Shown: positions 9,391 through 17,251, numbered from the stretch's first letter. The stretch: 17,348 nucleotides of DNA from UBA4656 sp002405525 (GCA_036723735.1 DAIMGT010000081.1:1-17348); one strand, 5' to 3'. Translations and numbers: made by a program. The notes: a model not told the origin generated them from the sequence alone.

Positions 9391-12300
9391 ATGCACGCCC
9401 CGCTGACTCCCGCGCGGCGGCGCTGGCGGCGCCTGCGCCTGTTCGTGGCCGCCACGCTGGCGGCGGCCCTGATCGGCATGGCGCTGGTCCTGGCGACCGC
9501 AGCCACCGCGCTGCCCTGGCTGGTCGAACACCCCGAGAAAGTGCGCGATTTCATCGCCCAGCGGCTCGGCCAGCCGGTCGCGTTCGCGGCGCTGCGTGGC
9601 GAATGGACGCCGGTCGGGCCGCTGTTCTCGCTCGACGGGCTCGCGGTGGGCGACCCCGCGTTCGGCGAGCCGTTCCGGATCGACAGTGCGGAAGTGGCGA
9701 TCGATTTCTACGCGTGGCTGAAGCGAGGCGTCCGCTTCACCGAGTTCCGGCTGGTCGGGCTGGAAATCGACGCGGAGCGCGACGCCGGCGGTCGCTGGCG
9801 CGTGGCCCGGTTCGGGCGCACCGGCGTGGCCGCCTCCGGGATCGACACCCTGCTCGATCTCACCGGGGTGGCGATCCGCGACGCGCGGCTGCGGTTGCGC
9901 GACCGCGGTGCAGGACTCGACCTGGAACTGGCGCGGGTGGACCTCCGGATCGGCCAGGACTTCGGTGGCCGGCGCTTCGGCGGCGTGGCGTGGATCGATC
10001 CCGCTTTGCCGCCGGTGCGCTTCGCCTGCGCCGGGCGCCGGCCAGGCTTCGATTGCTGGCTCGGCGGGCGCGGCCTCGACGCGGCGCGCTGGCTGCGCGA
10101 CGCGCCACTGGCGGGCATCGTACCGCTGGCGGGTTCGCTCGATGCCGACCTGTGGCTGTCGTTCGATGCCCGCCTGGAGCGCGCGCGGATCGAGGCGCGC
10201 GCGTCCGACTTGGTGCTGCGCGGCACGCGCGCGGTGCCGTTCTCCAACGGCGTCGCGATTGAACCGCGTGCCCGGCTGGCGCTGCTGCGGGTGGCTGCGC
10301 GCTTCGAGCGCGAAGGTGAAGCGTGGCGCGCCGACTGGCTGGATTGGCGCGAGGACGGCGCGGCGCCGACGATGCGCCTGTCGCTGGCGCGATCCGGCGC
10401 GGAGGCGCCGGTCGTGCTGCGCGCGCCGCGTGTCGACCTCGCCACCAGCGCTCCGCTGCTCGCACTGTCCGACCGCATGCCGGACGGCCTGCGTCGACTG
10501 CTGTACGAGAACCGGCCGGCCGGCTCGCTGCTCGCGGTCGATCTCGCCTTCGACGGCCCGCTTCCGGCCGGCGCGCTGCGCCTCGACGGCGTGCGACTCG
10601 CGATGGGCAGTCGTTCGCCTGGGCTCGAGCGGCTGGATGGCACCCTGCGCGCCTACGACGGTGCGTTCGTGTTCGAGCCCGACCGCGGTTCGCGGGTGAC
10701 GCTGGCCTGGCCGCAGGTGTTCCGCCAGCCGATCGAGGCGACCGTGCTCGATGGCCACTTCGGTTTCTGGCGCGACGGGGACGGCGCGAGGGTGGAGGCC
10801 AGCGGGCTGCGCTTCGAGGGCGACGGTTTCGCCGGCGAGGGCCGCGCCCTGCTGCACTTCGATGGCCAGGGCCGGCGGCCGACGCTCGACGCCGCGCTTT
10901 CGGTGTCGCGCGGCGAAGTGGCGAGGGCGCGGCTGTTCTGGCCGGTGAACGCAATGCCGGCGCAGACCGTCGCCTGGCTCGACCGCGCCCTCGTCGGCGG
11001 CGTGCTGGAGGCTGGTGCAGCGCAGGTCCGCGGCGACCTCGACGCGTGGCCGTTCCGCGCTGGGGAGGGGCGCTTCGCGGCGCGCGCGCGGGTGCGCGAC
11101 GTCGACCTCGACTACCACCCGCGCTGGCCTGCGGCGCGGGTCGACGTCGCCGACCTCGAGTTCGGCGCGCTCGGCATGGCGGCGACCAGCGGCGGGGCAT
11201 CGGTGATGGGCAACCGCATCTCGCTGGCGCGTATGGCGATCGATTCCTTCAAGGATCCGTTGTTGCAGTTGCGGGTCGAGGGCGGGGGCTCGGGGCCGGA
11301 CCTGATGTCGCTGCTACGCGCCAGCCCGGTGCAGGACGCCAGCGGAGGCTATCTCGCCGGGGTCGCGGTCGGCGGTCGCGCCGACGTCGCCTTCGATCTG
11401 GCGCTGCCCTTGCGGCGCGATCTCGGCGAGCCGCGCCTGTTCGGCAGCGCGCGGCTGGCCGACGCCGACCTCGCCGACCGCCAGTGGCGGCTGGCCTTCG
11501 CCGGCGCCAACGGCGGGCTGCGCTTCAGCAATCGCGGATTCGCTGCCGACGACCTCGCGGTACGCTACGCGGACGATCCCGCGGCGCTGTCGATCGCGAT
11601 CGGCGAGTTCGTAGTCGATCCGGCGCACCGGATCGAGGCCAGCCTGCGCGGCGAACTGCCGCTGGCATCGGTGCTGTCCGGCGTGCCGGCGGCGGCCATG
11701 CTGCTGCCGCGCGCGCCCGGGCGGTCGCAGTGGTCGATTGAACTCGCGGTCGATGCGCCGGCTCCGGATGCGCCGCCGGGCGCCACGGTGGCGCGGCGGA
11801 TCAGCCTCGCCTCCGACCTGGTCGGCACTGCGATCGACCTGCCGGCGCCGTTGCGCAAGGACGCTGACAGCAGCCTGCCGGTGCAGGTGCGACTCGACCT
11901 GCCGGTGGCCGGCAGCGCGCTCGACATCGATGTCGGCCGGCTGCTGCGTCTGCGCGGACGCATGCCGGGCGCCGATGCGCCGTTCGCCGCCGCGCTCGCC
12001 TTCGGCGTCGCAGAGGTCGAGGCGCCGCCGCAGCGAGGCCTGCGGGTGCGCGGGGATGTTCCCGCGCTCGACCTCGGCGGCTGGGCGGCGCTGGGTGCCA
12101 CCGCGGCCGGCGTCGCGGTCGCGGGGCCGATCGACGTCGATCTCTCCAGCAGTGAACTGGCAGTCCTTGGCCGCGCATTCGGCGAGAGCCGGGTGCGGAT
12201 GCGCCCGCGCGAAGGCGGAAGCCAGGTCGAGTTCGAGGGCGAAGGGCTCGCCGGACGCCTGACGCTGCCCGCCGACCGCGCCACCCGCGGAGTGACCGCC

Positions 12301-13206
12301 GAATTCGATCGGCTGCACCTGCCGGAGGCCGCGCCTCGCGTGCCCACGCGCAGCATCGATCCCGGCGGCCTGCCGCCGCTGCACCTGTGGGTCAAGGACC
12401 TGCGGCTCGGAGCAGCCCGCCTCGGCGAGGCGCGCGTCGAGACCTTCCCGGTCGCAGGCGGCCTGCGCGTCGAGCAGTTCGAGACCCGCTCCGAGATGCT
12501 GGACATCAGCGCGCGTGGCGAATGGACCCTGGTCGACGGCCGTGAAGCGTCGCGCTTCGACATCGGGTTCACCGCCGAAGACCTCGGCCGGATGCTCGCC
12601 GCGCTCGGCTTCGCCGGGATCGTCGACGGCGGGCAGACGATGGTGCAGATCGACGGCGCTTGGGCGGGATCGCCGGCGCAGTTCGGGCTGGCGCGCATCG
12701 CGGGGACCCTGGTCGCGAGGGTCGGCCAGGGGCGCATCCTCGAGGTCGATCCGGGCGCGGGGCGTCTGCTGGGGCTGGTCAGCCTGCAGGCGATCCCGCG
12801 TCGGCTGTCCTTGGACTTCAGCGACTTCTTCCGCAGCGGTATGTCGTTCGATTCGATCGAGGGCCGTTTCGAGCTGCGCGTCGGCGATGCCTGGACCAGC
12901 GACCTGCAGGTCCGCGGACCCTCCGCCGATATCGCGGTCAGCGGCCGCACCGGCCTTTCGGCCCGCGATTATGACCAGGAACTGCAGGTCACGCCCAAGG
13001 TGGGCGGCGTGCTGCCGGTGGTGGGCGCGCTCGCCGGCGGCCCGGTCGGCGCCGCCGCCGGGCTGGTGGCGCAGGGCGTGCTGCGTTCCCCGCTCGACCA
13101 GATGGCGCGCGCGCGTTACCGGGTCACCGGCACCTGGGACAAGCCGCGCATCGACCTGATCGCGCGCGAGCGCGCGCCGCGGCCGGCGCCGGAGCGCAGC
13201 GGCTGA
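9391..13206 (+). CDS. yhdP: YhdP family AsmA-like envelope protein (phospholipid transport)
   Basis: The 1271-residue product matches the length of E. coli YhdP (about 1266). YhdP, with TamB and YdbH, is an inner-membrane-anchored bridge that moves phospholipids toward the outer membrane. A basic N-terminus (ARRRWRRLR, 8-16) precedes one transmembrane helix (about 17-42), with the rest in the periplasm. The body consists of repeated amphipathic beta-strand patterns of the AsmA/DUF3971 type. The C-terminal part, about 1120-1255, has the family's most conserved stretch (LDFSDFFRSGMSFDSIEG, then PKVGGVLPVVGALAGGPVG and YRVTGTWDKPRIDLI). It starts 18 nt after rng, so the two are probably cotranscribed. 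The ribosome site is weak. Long open frames on the opposite strand are GC-driven shadows. Confidence 0.93.
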   Translation: MHAPLTPARRRWRRLRLFVAATLAAALIGMALVLATAATALPWLVEHPEKVRDFIAQRLGQPVAFAALRGEWTPVGPLFSLDGLAVGDPAFGEPFRIDSAEVAIDFYAWLKRGVRFTEFRLVGLEIDAERDAGGRWRVARFGRTGVAASGIDTLLDLTGVAIRDARLRLRDRGAGLDLELARVDLRIGQDFGGRRFGGVAWIDPALPPVRFACAGRRPGFDCWLGGRGLDAARWLRDAPLAGIVPLAGSLDADLWLSFDARLERARIEARASDLVLRGTRAVPFSNGVAIEPRARLALLRVAARFEREGEAWRADWLDWREDGAAPTMRLSLARSGAEAPVVLRAPRVDLATSAPLLALSDRMPDGLRRLLYENRPAGSLLAVDLAFDGPLPAGALRLDGVRLAMGSRSPGLERLDGTLRAYDGAFVFEPDRGSRVTLAWPQVFRQPIEATVLDGHFGFWRDGDGARVEASGLRFEGDGFAGEGRALLHFDGQGRRPTLDAALSVSRGEVARARLFWPVNAMPAQTVAWLDRALVGGVLEAGAAQVRGDLDAWPFRAGEGRFAARARVRDVDLDYHPRWPAARVDVADLEFGALGMAATSGGASVMGNRISLARMAIDSFKDPLLQLRVEGGGSGPDLMSLLRASPVQDASGGYLAGVAVGGRADVAFDLALPLRRDLGEPRLFGSARLADADLADRQWRLAFAGANGGLRFSNRGFAADDLAVRYADDPAALSIAIGEFVVDPAHRIEASLRGELPLASVLSGVPAAAMLLPRAPGRSQWSIELAVDAPAPDAPPGATVARRISLASDLVGTAIDLPAPLRKDADSSLPVQVRLDLPVAGSALDIDVGRLLRLRGRMPGADAPFAAALAFGVAEVEAPPQRGLRVRGDVPALDLGGWAALGATAAGVAVAGPIDVDLSSSELAVLGRAFGESRVRMRPREGGSQVEFEGEGLAGRLTLPADRATRGVTAEFDRLHLPEAAPRVPTRSIDPGGLPPLHLWVKDLRLGAARLGEARVETFPVAGGLRVEQFETRSEMLDISARGEWTLVDGREASRFDIGFTAEDLGRMLAALGFAGIVDGGQTMVQIDGAWAGSPAQFGLARIAGTLVARVGQGRILEVDPGAGRLLGLVSLQAIPRRLSLDFSDFFRSGMSFDSIEGRFELRVGDAWTSDLQVRGPSADIAVSGRTGLSARDYDQELQVTPKVGGVLPVVGALAGGPVGAAAGLVAQGVLRSPLDQMARARYRVTGTWDKPRIDLIARERAPRPAPERSG

Positions 13207-13289
13207 ACCTGCGGCGAGGCCGCGCGTGAAGGGCGCCGTTGCGTCGCCGACGCTAGACTGGCGTCCCTCCTAACGACGTCCCGATCCCC
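13207..13289 (+). promoter_or_regulatory. yhdP-tldD gap with a -10-like TAGACT
   Basis: The 83-nt gap holds a small hairpin right after the yhdP stop (GCGGC-gag-GCCGC, 13211-13223) with no T tract, and a -10-like TAGACT at 13254-13259. The latter would give tldD a leader of about 24 nt with no Shine-Dalgarno sequence. Read-through from yhdP is also possible. Confidence 0.4.
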
Positions 13290-14735
13290 ATGTCCGACGC
13301 ACTGGCCCTTGCCTGTTCGCGCCTGCTGGAGCCGGCTGCGCTCGCTGCCGGCGACCTCGAACGCCTGTTCTCGCGCGTCATGGGTCCGGGCGTCGACCGC
13401 GCCGACGTCTACTTCCAGCACTCGCGCCACGAATCGTGGGTGCTCGAGGACGGCATCGTGCGTGAGGGCGCGCACTCGATCGAGCAGGGCGCGGGGGTGC
13501 GCGCGATCAGCGGCGAGAAAACCGGTTTCGCCTACACCGACGAGATTGCCCTGCCGGCGCTGCTGGAGGCCTCGGCGTCGGCGCGGGCGATCGCGCGCGG
13601 CGGACGCGAGGCTGGCGCGCGGGCGGTCTCGGCCTGCCGGGCGCAACCGCTGTATGCGCCGGTCGACCCCATCGAGACCCTGGGCCCCGCCGACAAGGTC
13701 GCGCTCCTGCGCGAGGTCGACGCCTTCGCGCGCGCGCTCGATCCGCGCGTGCGGCAGGTGATCGTGAGCATCTCCGGCGTGCTCGACACCGTGCTGGTCG
13801 CGGCCAGCGACGGCGTGTTGGCCGGCGACGTGCGCCCGCTGGTGCGCTTCAACGTGCAGGTGATCGCCGAATCCGCAGGCCGCCGCGAGCAGGGCGCGGC
13901 TGGTGGCGGCGGGCGTTTTCCCTACACCCGCTTCATCGAGCAACGCCTGCCGTTCGACTTCGCCCGCGAGGCGGTGCGCCAGGCGCTGATCAACCTCGAT
14001 GCCGTCGATGCACCGGCCGGCGGCATGCCGGTGGTGCTGGGGCCGGGCTGGCCGGGCGTACTGCTGCACGAGGCGGTCGGCCACGGTCTGGAAGGCGACT
14101 TCAACCGCAAGGGCATGAGCGCCTTCAGCGGGCGCATCGGCCAGCAGGTCGCCGCGCGCGGCGTGACGGTGGTCGACGACGGCACCCTGCCGGAGCGGCG
14201 CGGCTCGCTCAGCGTCGACGACGAGGGCACGCCCACGCGCTGCAACGTGCTGATCGAGGACGGGATCCTGGTCGGCTATCTGCAGGACCGCCTCAACGCG
14301 CATCTGATGGGCGTCGAACCCACCGGCAACGGCCGCCGCGAGTCGTTCGCTCACCTGCCGATGCCGCGCATGACCAACACCTACATGCGGCCCGGCCCCT
14401 ACTCGCCGGAGGAGATCATCGCCTCGGTCAAGAAGGGCCTCTACGCGGTCAACTTCGGCGGCGGCCAGGTCGACATCACCAACGGCAAGTTCGTGTTCTC
14501 CGCCAGCGAGGCCTATCTGATCGAGGACGGCAAGGTCACCCGCCCGGTCAAGGGCGCGACGCTGATCGGGTCGGGGCCGGAAAGCATGCGCCGCATCGGC
14601 ATGGTCGGCAACGACATGCGCCTGGACACCGGTGTCGGCGTCTGCGGCAAGGACGGCCAGAGCGTGCCGGTCGGCGTCGGCCAGCCGACGCTGCGCATCG
14701 ACGAGATGACGGTGGGCGGCACGCGCGCGGGTTGA
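13290..14735 (+). CDS. tldD: Metalloprotease TldD
   Basis: The 481-residue product is TldD, the catalytic subunit of the TldD/TldE (PmbA) heterodimeric zinc protease, which digests unfolded peptides in the cytoplasm and in some bacteria processes microcin or other peptide precursors and antitoxins. The length equals that of E. coli TldD. The zinc motif is LLHEAVGHGLEGD with the HExxxH pattern (H260, E261, H265). The third ligand is C452 (GVGVCGKDGQS), matching the E. coli cysteine near 454. The block GSLSVDDEGTP (305-315) and the C-terminal TLIGSGPESMRRIGMVGNDM are family hallmarks. The partner TldE/PmbA is not in this window. Its position after yhdP is the usual gammaproteobacterial order. 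No Shine-Dalgarno precedes the ATG. Confidence 0.97.
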   Translation: MSDALALACSRLLEPAALAAGDLERLFSRVMGPGVDRADVYFQHSRHESWVLEDGIVREGAHSIEQGAGVRAISGEKTGFAYTDEIALPALLEASASARAIARGGREAGARAVSACRAQPLYAPVDPIETLGPADKVALLREVDAFARALDPRVRQVIVSISGVLDTVLVAASDGVLAGDVRPLVRFNVQVIAESAGRREQGAAGGGGRFPYTRFIEQRLPFDFAREAVRQALINLDAVDAPAGGMPVVLGPGWPGVLLHEAVGHGLEGDFNRKGMSAFSGRIGQQVAARGVTVVDDGTLPERRGSLSVDDEGTPTRCNVLIEDGILVGYLQDRLNAHLMGVEPTGNGRRESFAHLPMPRMTNTYMRPGPYSPEEIIASVKKGLYAVNFGGGQVDITNGKFVFSASEAYLIEDGKVTRPVKGATLIGSGPESMRRIGMVGNDMRLDTGVGVCGKDGQSVPVGVGQPTLRIDEMTVGGTRAG

Positions 14736-14764
14736 TCGCCCGCGCGTTGCGTTGCGCGGTCCTC

Positions 14765-14782
14765 GCGGCCCGCTGAGGCCGC
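14765..14782 (+). terminator. Short GC hairpin after tldD
   Basis: GCGGCC and GGCCGC pair around a 6-nt loop, 30 nt after the tldD stop. There is no T tract, so this would be a weak or factor-dependent terminator at best. Confidence 0.3.
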
Positions 14783-14815
14783 AGGCGTCCCCTGCGCTGG
14801 GGCGCGCCATCATCC

Positions 14816-14921
14816 GTGGGAGCGCTGCGCGCAGCGCTCCCACCACCTCTTGATCTTGCTGCTGTCGTCTTGCGCGCGAGCCCCCGCCTGCAGGAGCGCG
14901 CAGGGCGCGCTCCTGCAGGCG
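14816..14921. repeat. Near-perfect copy (B) of the two-hairpin REP-like dispersed repeat
   Basis: Two strong palindromes flank a 41-nt spacer. The first, 14816-14843, is a perfect 28-nt palindrome with half-site GTGGGAGCGCTGCG. The second, 14885-14921, has 17-bp perfect arms (CGCCTGCAGGAGCGCGC and its complement) around an AGG loop. The spacer segment 14852-14880 is the part shared with copy A (24 of 29 bases). GTGGGAGC-type ends recall the REP/REPIN elements of Pseudomonas and Xanthomonadaceae that are moved by RAYT transposases; no RAYT gene is in this window. The element sits between tldD and tgt and may end the tldD transcript or stabilise its 3' end. Confidence 0.75.
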
Positions 14922-14936
14922 CGAACACGTGTTCGC
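14921..14936. promoter_or_regulatory. Perfect 16-bp palindrome upstream of tgt
   Basis: GCGAACACGTGTTCGC is a perfect palindrome that adjoins the end of repeat copy B and lies about 60 nt before the TACAAT box of tgt. Unlike the REP hairpins it has no loop and an AT-containing centre, which suits a dimeric DNA-binding protein. It could also be a boundary part of the repeat. No regulator can be named. Confidence 0.35.
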
Positions 14937-14994
14937 ACGCACGGCGACAGCGCAACGATCGGAAGGCCGCGCTCGCGCCGTGCACGCCATCCCC

Positions 14995-15000
14995 TACAAT
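14995..15000 (+). promoter_or_regulatory. Candidate -10 element TACAAT for tgt, leaderless
   Basis: TACAAT matches TATAAT at five of six bases and ends 6 nt before the ATG at 15007. The predicted transcription start falls on or next to the A of the start codon, so the tgt mRNA would be leaderless. No Shine-Dalgarno sequence is present. The -35 region is not recognisable. Confidence 0.5.
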
Positions 15001-15006
15001 TGCCCG

Positions 15007-16119
15007 ATGGAATTCACCCTCCACGCCACCGACGGCGCCGCACGCCGCGGCACGTTGGCGTTCGAACGCGGGAACGTCGAGACGCCGGCCTTCATGCCGG
15101 TCGGAACCTATGGGTCGGTCAAGGCCATGCTGCCGCGCGACCTGCGCGCGGTCGGGGCAGAGATGATCCTCGGCAATACCTTCCACCTGTTCCTGCGGCC
15201 GGGCACCGATGTGGTCGCTCGCTTCGGCGGACTGCATCGGTTCATCGGCTGGAACGGGCCGATCCTCACCGACTCCGGCGGTTTCCAGGTGTTCTCGCTG
15301 GCGCACCGGCGCAAGATCAGCGAGGACGGCGTGTGGTTCGCCTCGCCGGTCGACGGGGCCAGGGTGTTCCTTTCGCCGGAGGAATCGATGCGCATCCAGC
15401 GCGTGCTGGACTCCGACGTGGCGATGATCTTCGACGAGTGCACGCCGTATCCGGCCACCGAGCCGCAGGCGAGCGACTCGATGGAACTGTCGTTGCGCTG
15501 GGCGGAGCGCAGCAGGCGCGCACACGAGGGCAACCGCAACGCCCTGTTCGGGATCGTGCAGGGCGGCGTCTACCCGTCGCTGCGCGAGCGTTCCGCGCGC
15601 GGACTGATCGACATCGGCTTCGACGGCTACGCGGTCGGCGGGCTGGCGGTCGGCGAGCCCGAGGAGGAGCGCAACCGCACGCTGGAGGAAACGGTGCCCA
15701 TGCTCCCCTTCGAGCGACCGCGCTACCTGATGGGCGTGGGTCGGCCGGAGGACATCGTGGAGGCCGTTCGCCGCGGCATCGACATGTTCGATTGCGTGAT
15801 GCCGACCCGCAACGCGCGCAACGGTCATTACTTCACGCGCACCGGGACCCTGCGCATCCGCAACGCGAGGTACGAGTCCGACCCGCTGCCGATCGACCCG
15901 GAATGCACTTGCGCGGCCTGCGCCGGCGGGTTCTCGCGCGCCTACCTTCGCCACCTCGACCGCTGCAACGAGATGCTGGGGCCGATGCTGGGCACGATCC
16001 ACAACCTGCACTACTACCAGGACCTCATGCGCGGCCTGCGCGACGCCATCGCCGGCGGGCGGCTCGGCGAGTTCGCGCAGGCCTTCCATGCCGCGCGGGC
16101 GCCGCAGGCCGGGCCCTGA
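15007..16119 (+). CDS. tgt: tRNA-guanine transglycosylase (queuine tRNA-ribosyltransferase)
   Basis: The 370-residue product exchanges guanine-34 in the anticodon of tRNAs for Asp, Asn, His and Tyr with preQ1, the key insertion step of queuosine synthesis. The TIM-barrel enzyme starts with MEFTLHATDGAARRG and ETPAFMPVGTYGSVKAM. General acid D89 lies in LTDSGGFQVFSL and nucleophile D262 in GIDMFDCVMPTRNARNG. Zinc ligands are C300, C302, C305 and H331. The ATG at 15007 was chosen over upstream in-frame starts because the family N-terminus begins there and a -10-like box lies 6 nt before it. In many gammaproteobacteria tgt follows queA and precedes yajC-secD-secF. Here it stands after tldD and 59 nt before coaD. 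Confidence 0.97.
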   Translation: MEFTLHATDGAARRGTLAFERGNVETPAFMPVGTYGSVKAMLPRDLRAVGAEMILGNTFHLFLRPGTDVVARFGGLHRFIGWNGPILTDSGGFQVFSLAHRRKISEDGVWFASPVDGARVFLSPEESMRIQRVLDSDVAMIFDECTPYPATEPQASDSMELSLRWAERSRRAHEGNRNALFGIVQGGVYPSLRERSARGLIDIGFDGYAVGGLAVGEPEEERNRTLEETVPMLPFERPRYLMGVGRPEDIVEAVRRGIDMFDCVMPTRNARNGHYFTRTGTLRIRNARYESDPLPIDPECTCAACAGGFSRAYLRHLDRCNEMLGPMLGTIHNLHYYQDLMRGLRDAIAGGRLGEFAQAFHAARAPQAGP

Positions 16120-16133
16120 GGCGCCGGCGCGCC

Positions 16134-16168
16134 AAAAACTACCGGGGCCGCGCCGGGCCGGGTAAACT
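16134..16168 (+). promoter_or_regulatory. Candidate coaD promoter (A-tract and -10-like TAAACT)
   Basis: The 59-nt gap between tgt and coaD holds an A-tract (16134-16138), the only such run nearby, and TAAACT at 16163-16168. TAAACT ends 10 nt before the coaD ATG, giving a leader of only about 3-4 nt. The -35 position reads TACCGG, which is poor. No Shine-Dalgarno is present. Confidence 0.35.
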
Positions 16169-16178
16169 CGCGGCCGCC

Positions 16179-16682
16179 ATGAGTCCGACCCGCCAGTCCG
16201 CCCGGATCGCCGTCTATCCGGGCACCTTCGATCCGATCACCAATGGGCACGCCGACCTGGTGGCGCGGGCGGCGCCTTTGTTCGACCGCATCGTGGTGGG
16301 CATCGCCGAGAGCCCAGGCAAGGGCCCGTCGCTGCCGCTGGACCTGCGCATCTCGCTGGCGCAGGAGGCGCTCGCCAGCGTGCCCAACGTCGACGTGCGC
16401 GGCTTCGACTCGCTGCTCGCAACCTTCGTGCGTGACTTGGGCGCCGGCGTGATCCTGCGCGGCCTGCGCGCGGTGTCGGACTTCGAGTACGAGTTCCAAC
16501 TCGCCAGTATGAACCGCCACCTGATTCCCGAGGTGGAAACCCTATTCCTGACCCCGGCCGAGCAGTACTCCTTCATTTCGTCGTCGCTGGTGCGCGAGAT
16601 CGCGCGCCTCGGCGGCGACGTTAGCGGGTTCGTCCATCCGTCGGTGCAGCAGGCGCTGCGCCGGCGCTTCCAGCCGGGCTGA
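16179..16682 (+). CDS. coaD: Phosphopantetheine adenylyltransferase
   Basis: The 167-residue product catalyses the fourth, near-last step of coenzyme A synthesis: 4'-phosphopantetheine plus ATP to dephospho-CoA. It is a cytoplasmic hexamer of the nucleotidyltransferase superfamily. The nucleotide-binding motif is YPGTFDPITNGH (13-24), with T21 and H24 of the T/HxGH signature. VILRGLRAVSDFEYEFQLASMN (91-112) holds the phosphopantetheine and CoA-contacting residues. YSFISSSLVREIA (130-142) is the second conserved nucleotide site. All are intact and the length is normal. It follows tgt closely but has its own -10-like box, and precedes a lipoprotein gene by 36 nt. Confidence 0.97.
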   Translation: MSPTRQSARIAVYPGTFDPITNGHADLVARAAPLFDRIVVGIAESPGKGPSLPLDLRISLAQEALASVPNVDVRGFDSLLATFVRDLGAGVILRGLRAVSDFEYEFQLASMNRHLIPEVETLFLTPAEQYSFISSSLVREIARLGGDVSGFVHPSVQQALRRRFQPG

Positions 16683-16718
16683 CATTCCCGGTCCGCGTCC
16701 GCCCAGCAGAGGTTGTCC

Positions 16719-17237
16719 ATGAGCAAGACCTTGCGCTTCGTCATCGCCGCCGGCCTCGCGCTCGGCGTCGCCGCCTGCCAGAAGGCCGAGGAGGCCAAGC
16801 CCGCCGAACAGGCCGCCGCGCCGAAGGTGGTGCTGACCACGCCGACCGACGGCAACCCCGAGTCCTGGAAGGCCTTCCTCACGCAGGAACTGCAGCCCCA
16901 CATCGACCGTCGCTACCGCCGGCCCTTCCTCTACTTCATTCCCGACGTGGTCGCCGACGCGCCGGACGCCGCCGAGCAGCAGCAGCGCTTCGACGACCAG
17001 TTCGCCAACGTCGAGAACACCATCGGTCGCGGCGTGCAGGCGGGTTCGATGCTGGCCTTCGGTGGCCCGAACTCCGCCAAGGTCGCCGAGGTGATCGAGC
17101 AGGCGTTCAAGTTAGCGGGCCCGAAGTCGCTCAAGGGCGTGCGCGTGGTGGTGGTCGCCCGCCCCGAGGAGCGCGCGCGCGTCGAGGCCGCGGTGCTGCC
17201 GACCGAGCCGGACTTCGTCTGGATCGACATCAAGTAA
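16719..17237 (+). CDS. Small lipoprotein of unknown function
   Basis: I do not recognise a named family. The 172-residue product has a lipoprotein signal peptide: MSKTLRFVIAAGLALGVAAC, with lipobox VAAC and lipid-modified C20. Gln follows the Cys, which favours the outer membrane over inner-membrane retention. A short Ala/Glu/Lys/Pro linker (22-36) leads to a folded domain (about 37-172) with alternating helices and strands (ESWKAFLTQELQPHI, RPFLYFIPDV, KGVRVVVVARPEERARV, PDFVWIDIK). The ATG at 16719 is preferred over the TTG 6 nt upstream because AGAGG (16708-16712) lies 6 nt before it. It follows coaD by 36 nt and is probably cotranscribed, though no shared function is apparent. Confidence 0.88.
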   Translation: MSKTLRFVIAAGLALGVAACQKAEEAKPAEQAAAPKVVLTTPTDGNPESWKAFLTQELQPHIDRRYRRPFLYFIPDVVADAPDAAEQQQRFDDQFANVENTIGRGVQAGSMLAFGGPNSAKVAEVIEQAFKLAGPKSLKGVRVVVVARPEERARVEAAVLPTEPDFVWIDIK

Positions 17238-17251
17238 CGCAGTCCCCGTCG

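Noticed and set aside
7723..11118. Minus-strand 1131-codon open frame opposite rng and yhdP
   Set aside because: It covers parts of three well-identified genes on the other strand and has Arg/His/Gln/Ala-rich low-complexity composition with no motifs. Stop codons are rare in antisense frames at this GC content.
14816..14936. CRISPR-like repeat array
   Set aside because: The three palindromes differ in sequence, spacing is irregular, there are no repeated direct units and no cas genes.
13116..16089. Long minus-strand open frames opposite tldD and tgt
   Set aside because: Both are antisense to enzymes with complete catalytic motifs and have shadow-type composition.
16120..16138. Intrinsic terminator after tgt (GGCGC/GCGCC pieces followed by AAAAA)
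   Set aside because: For a plus-strand terminator the tail should be T, not A, and the stem is short and irregular. The A-tract fits better as part of the coaD promoter.
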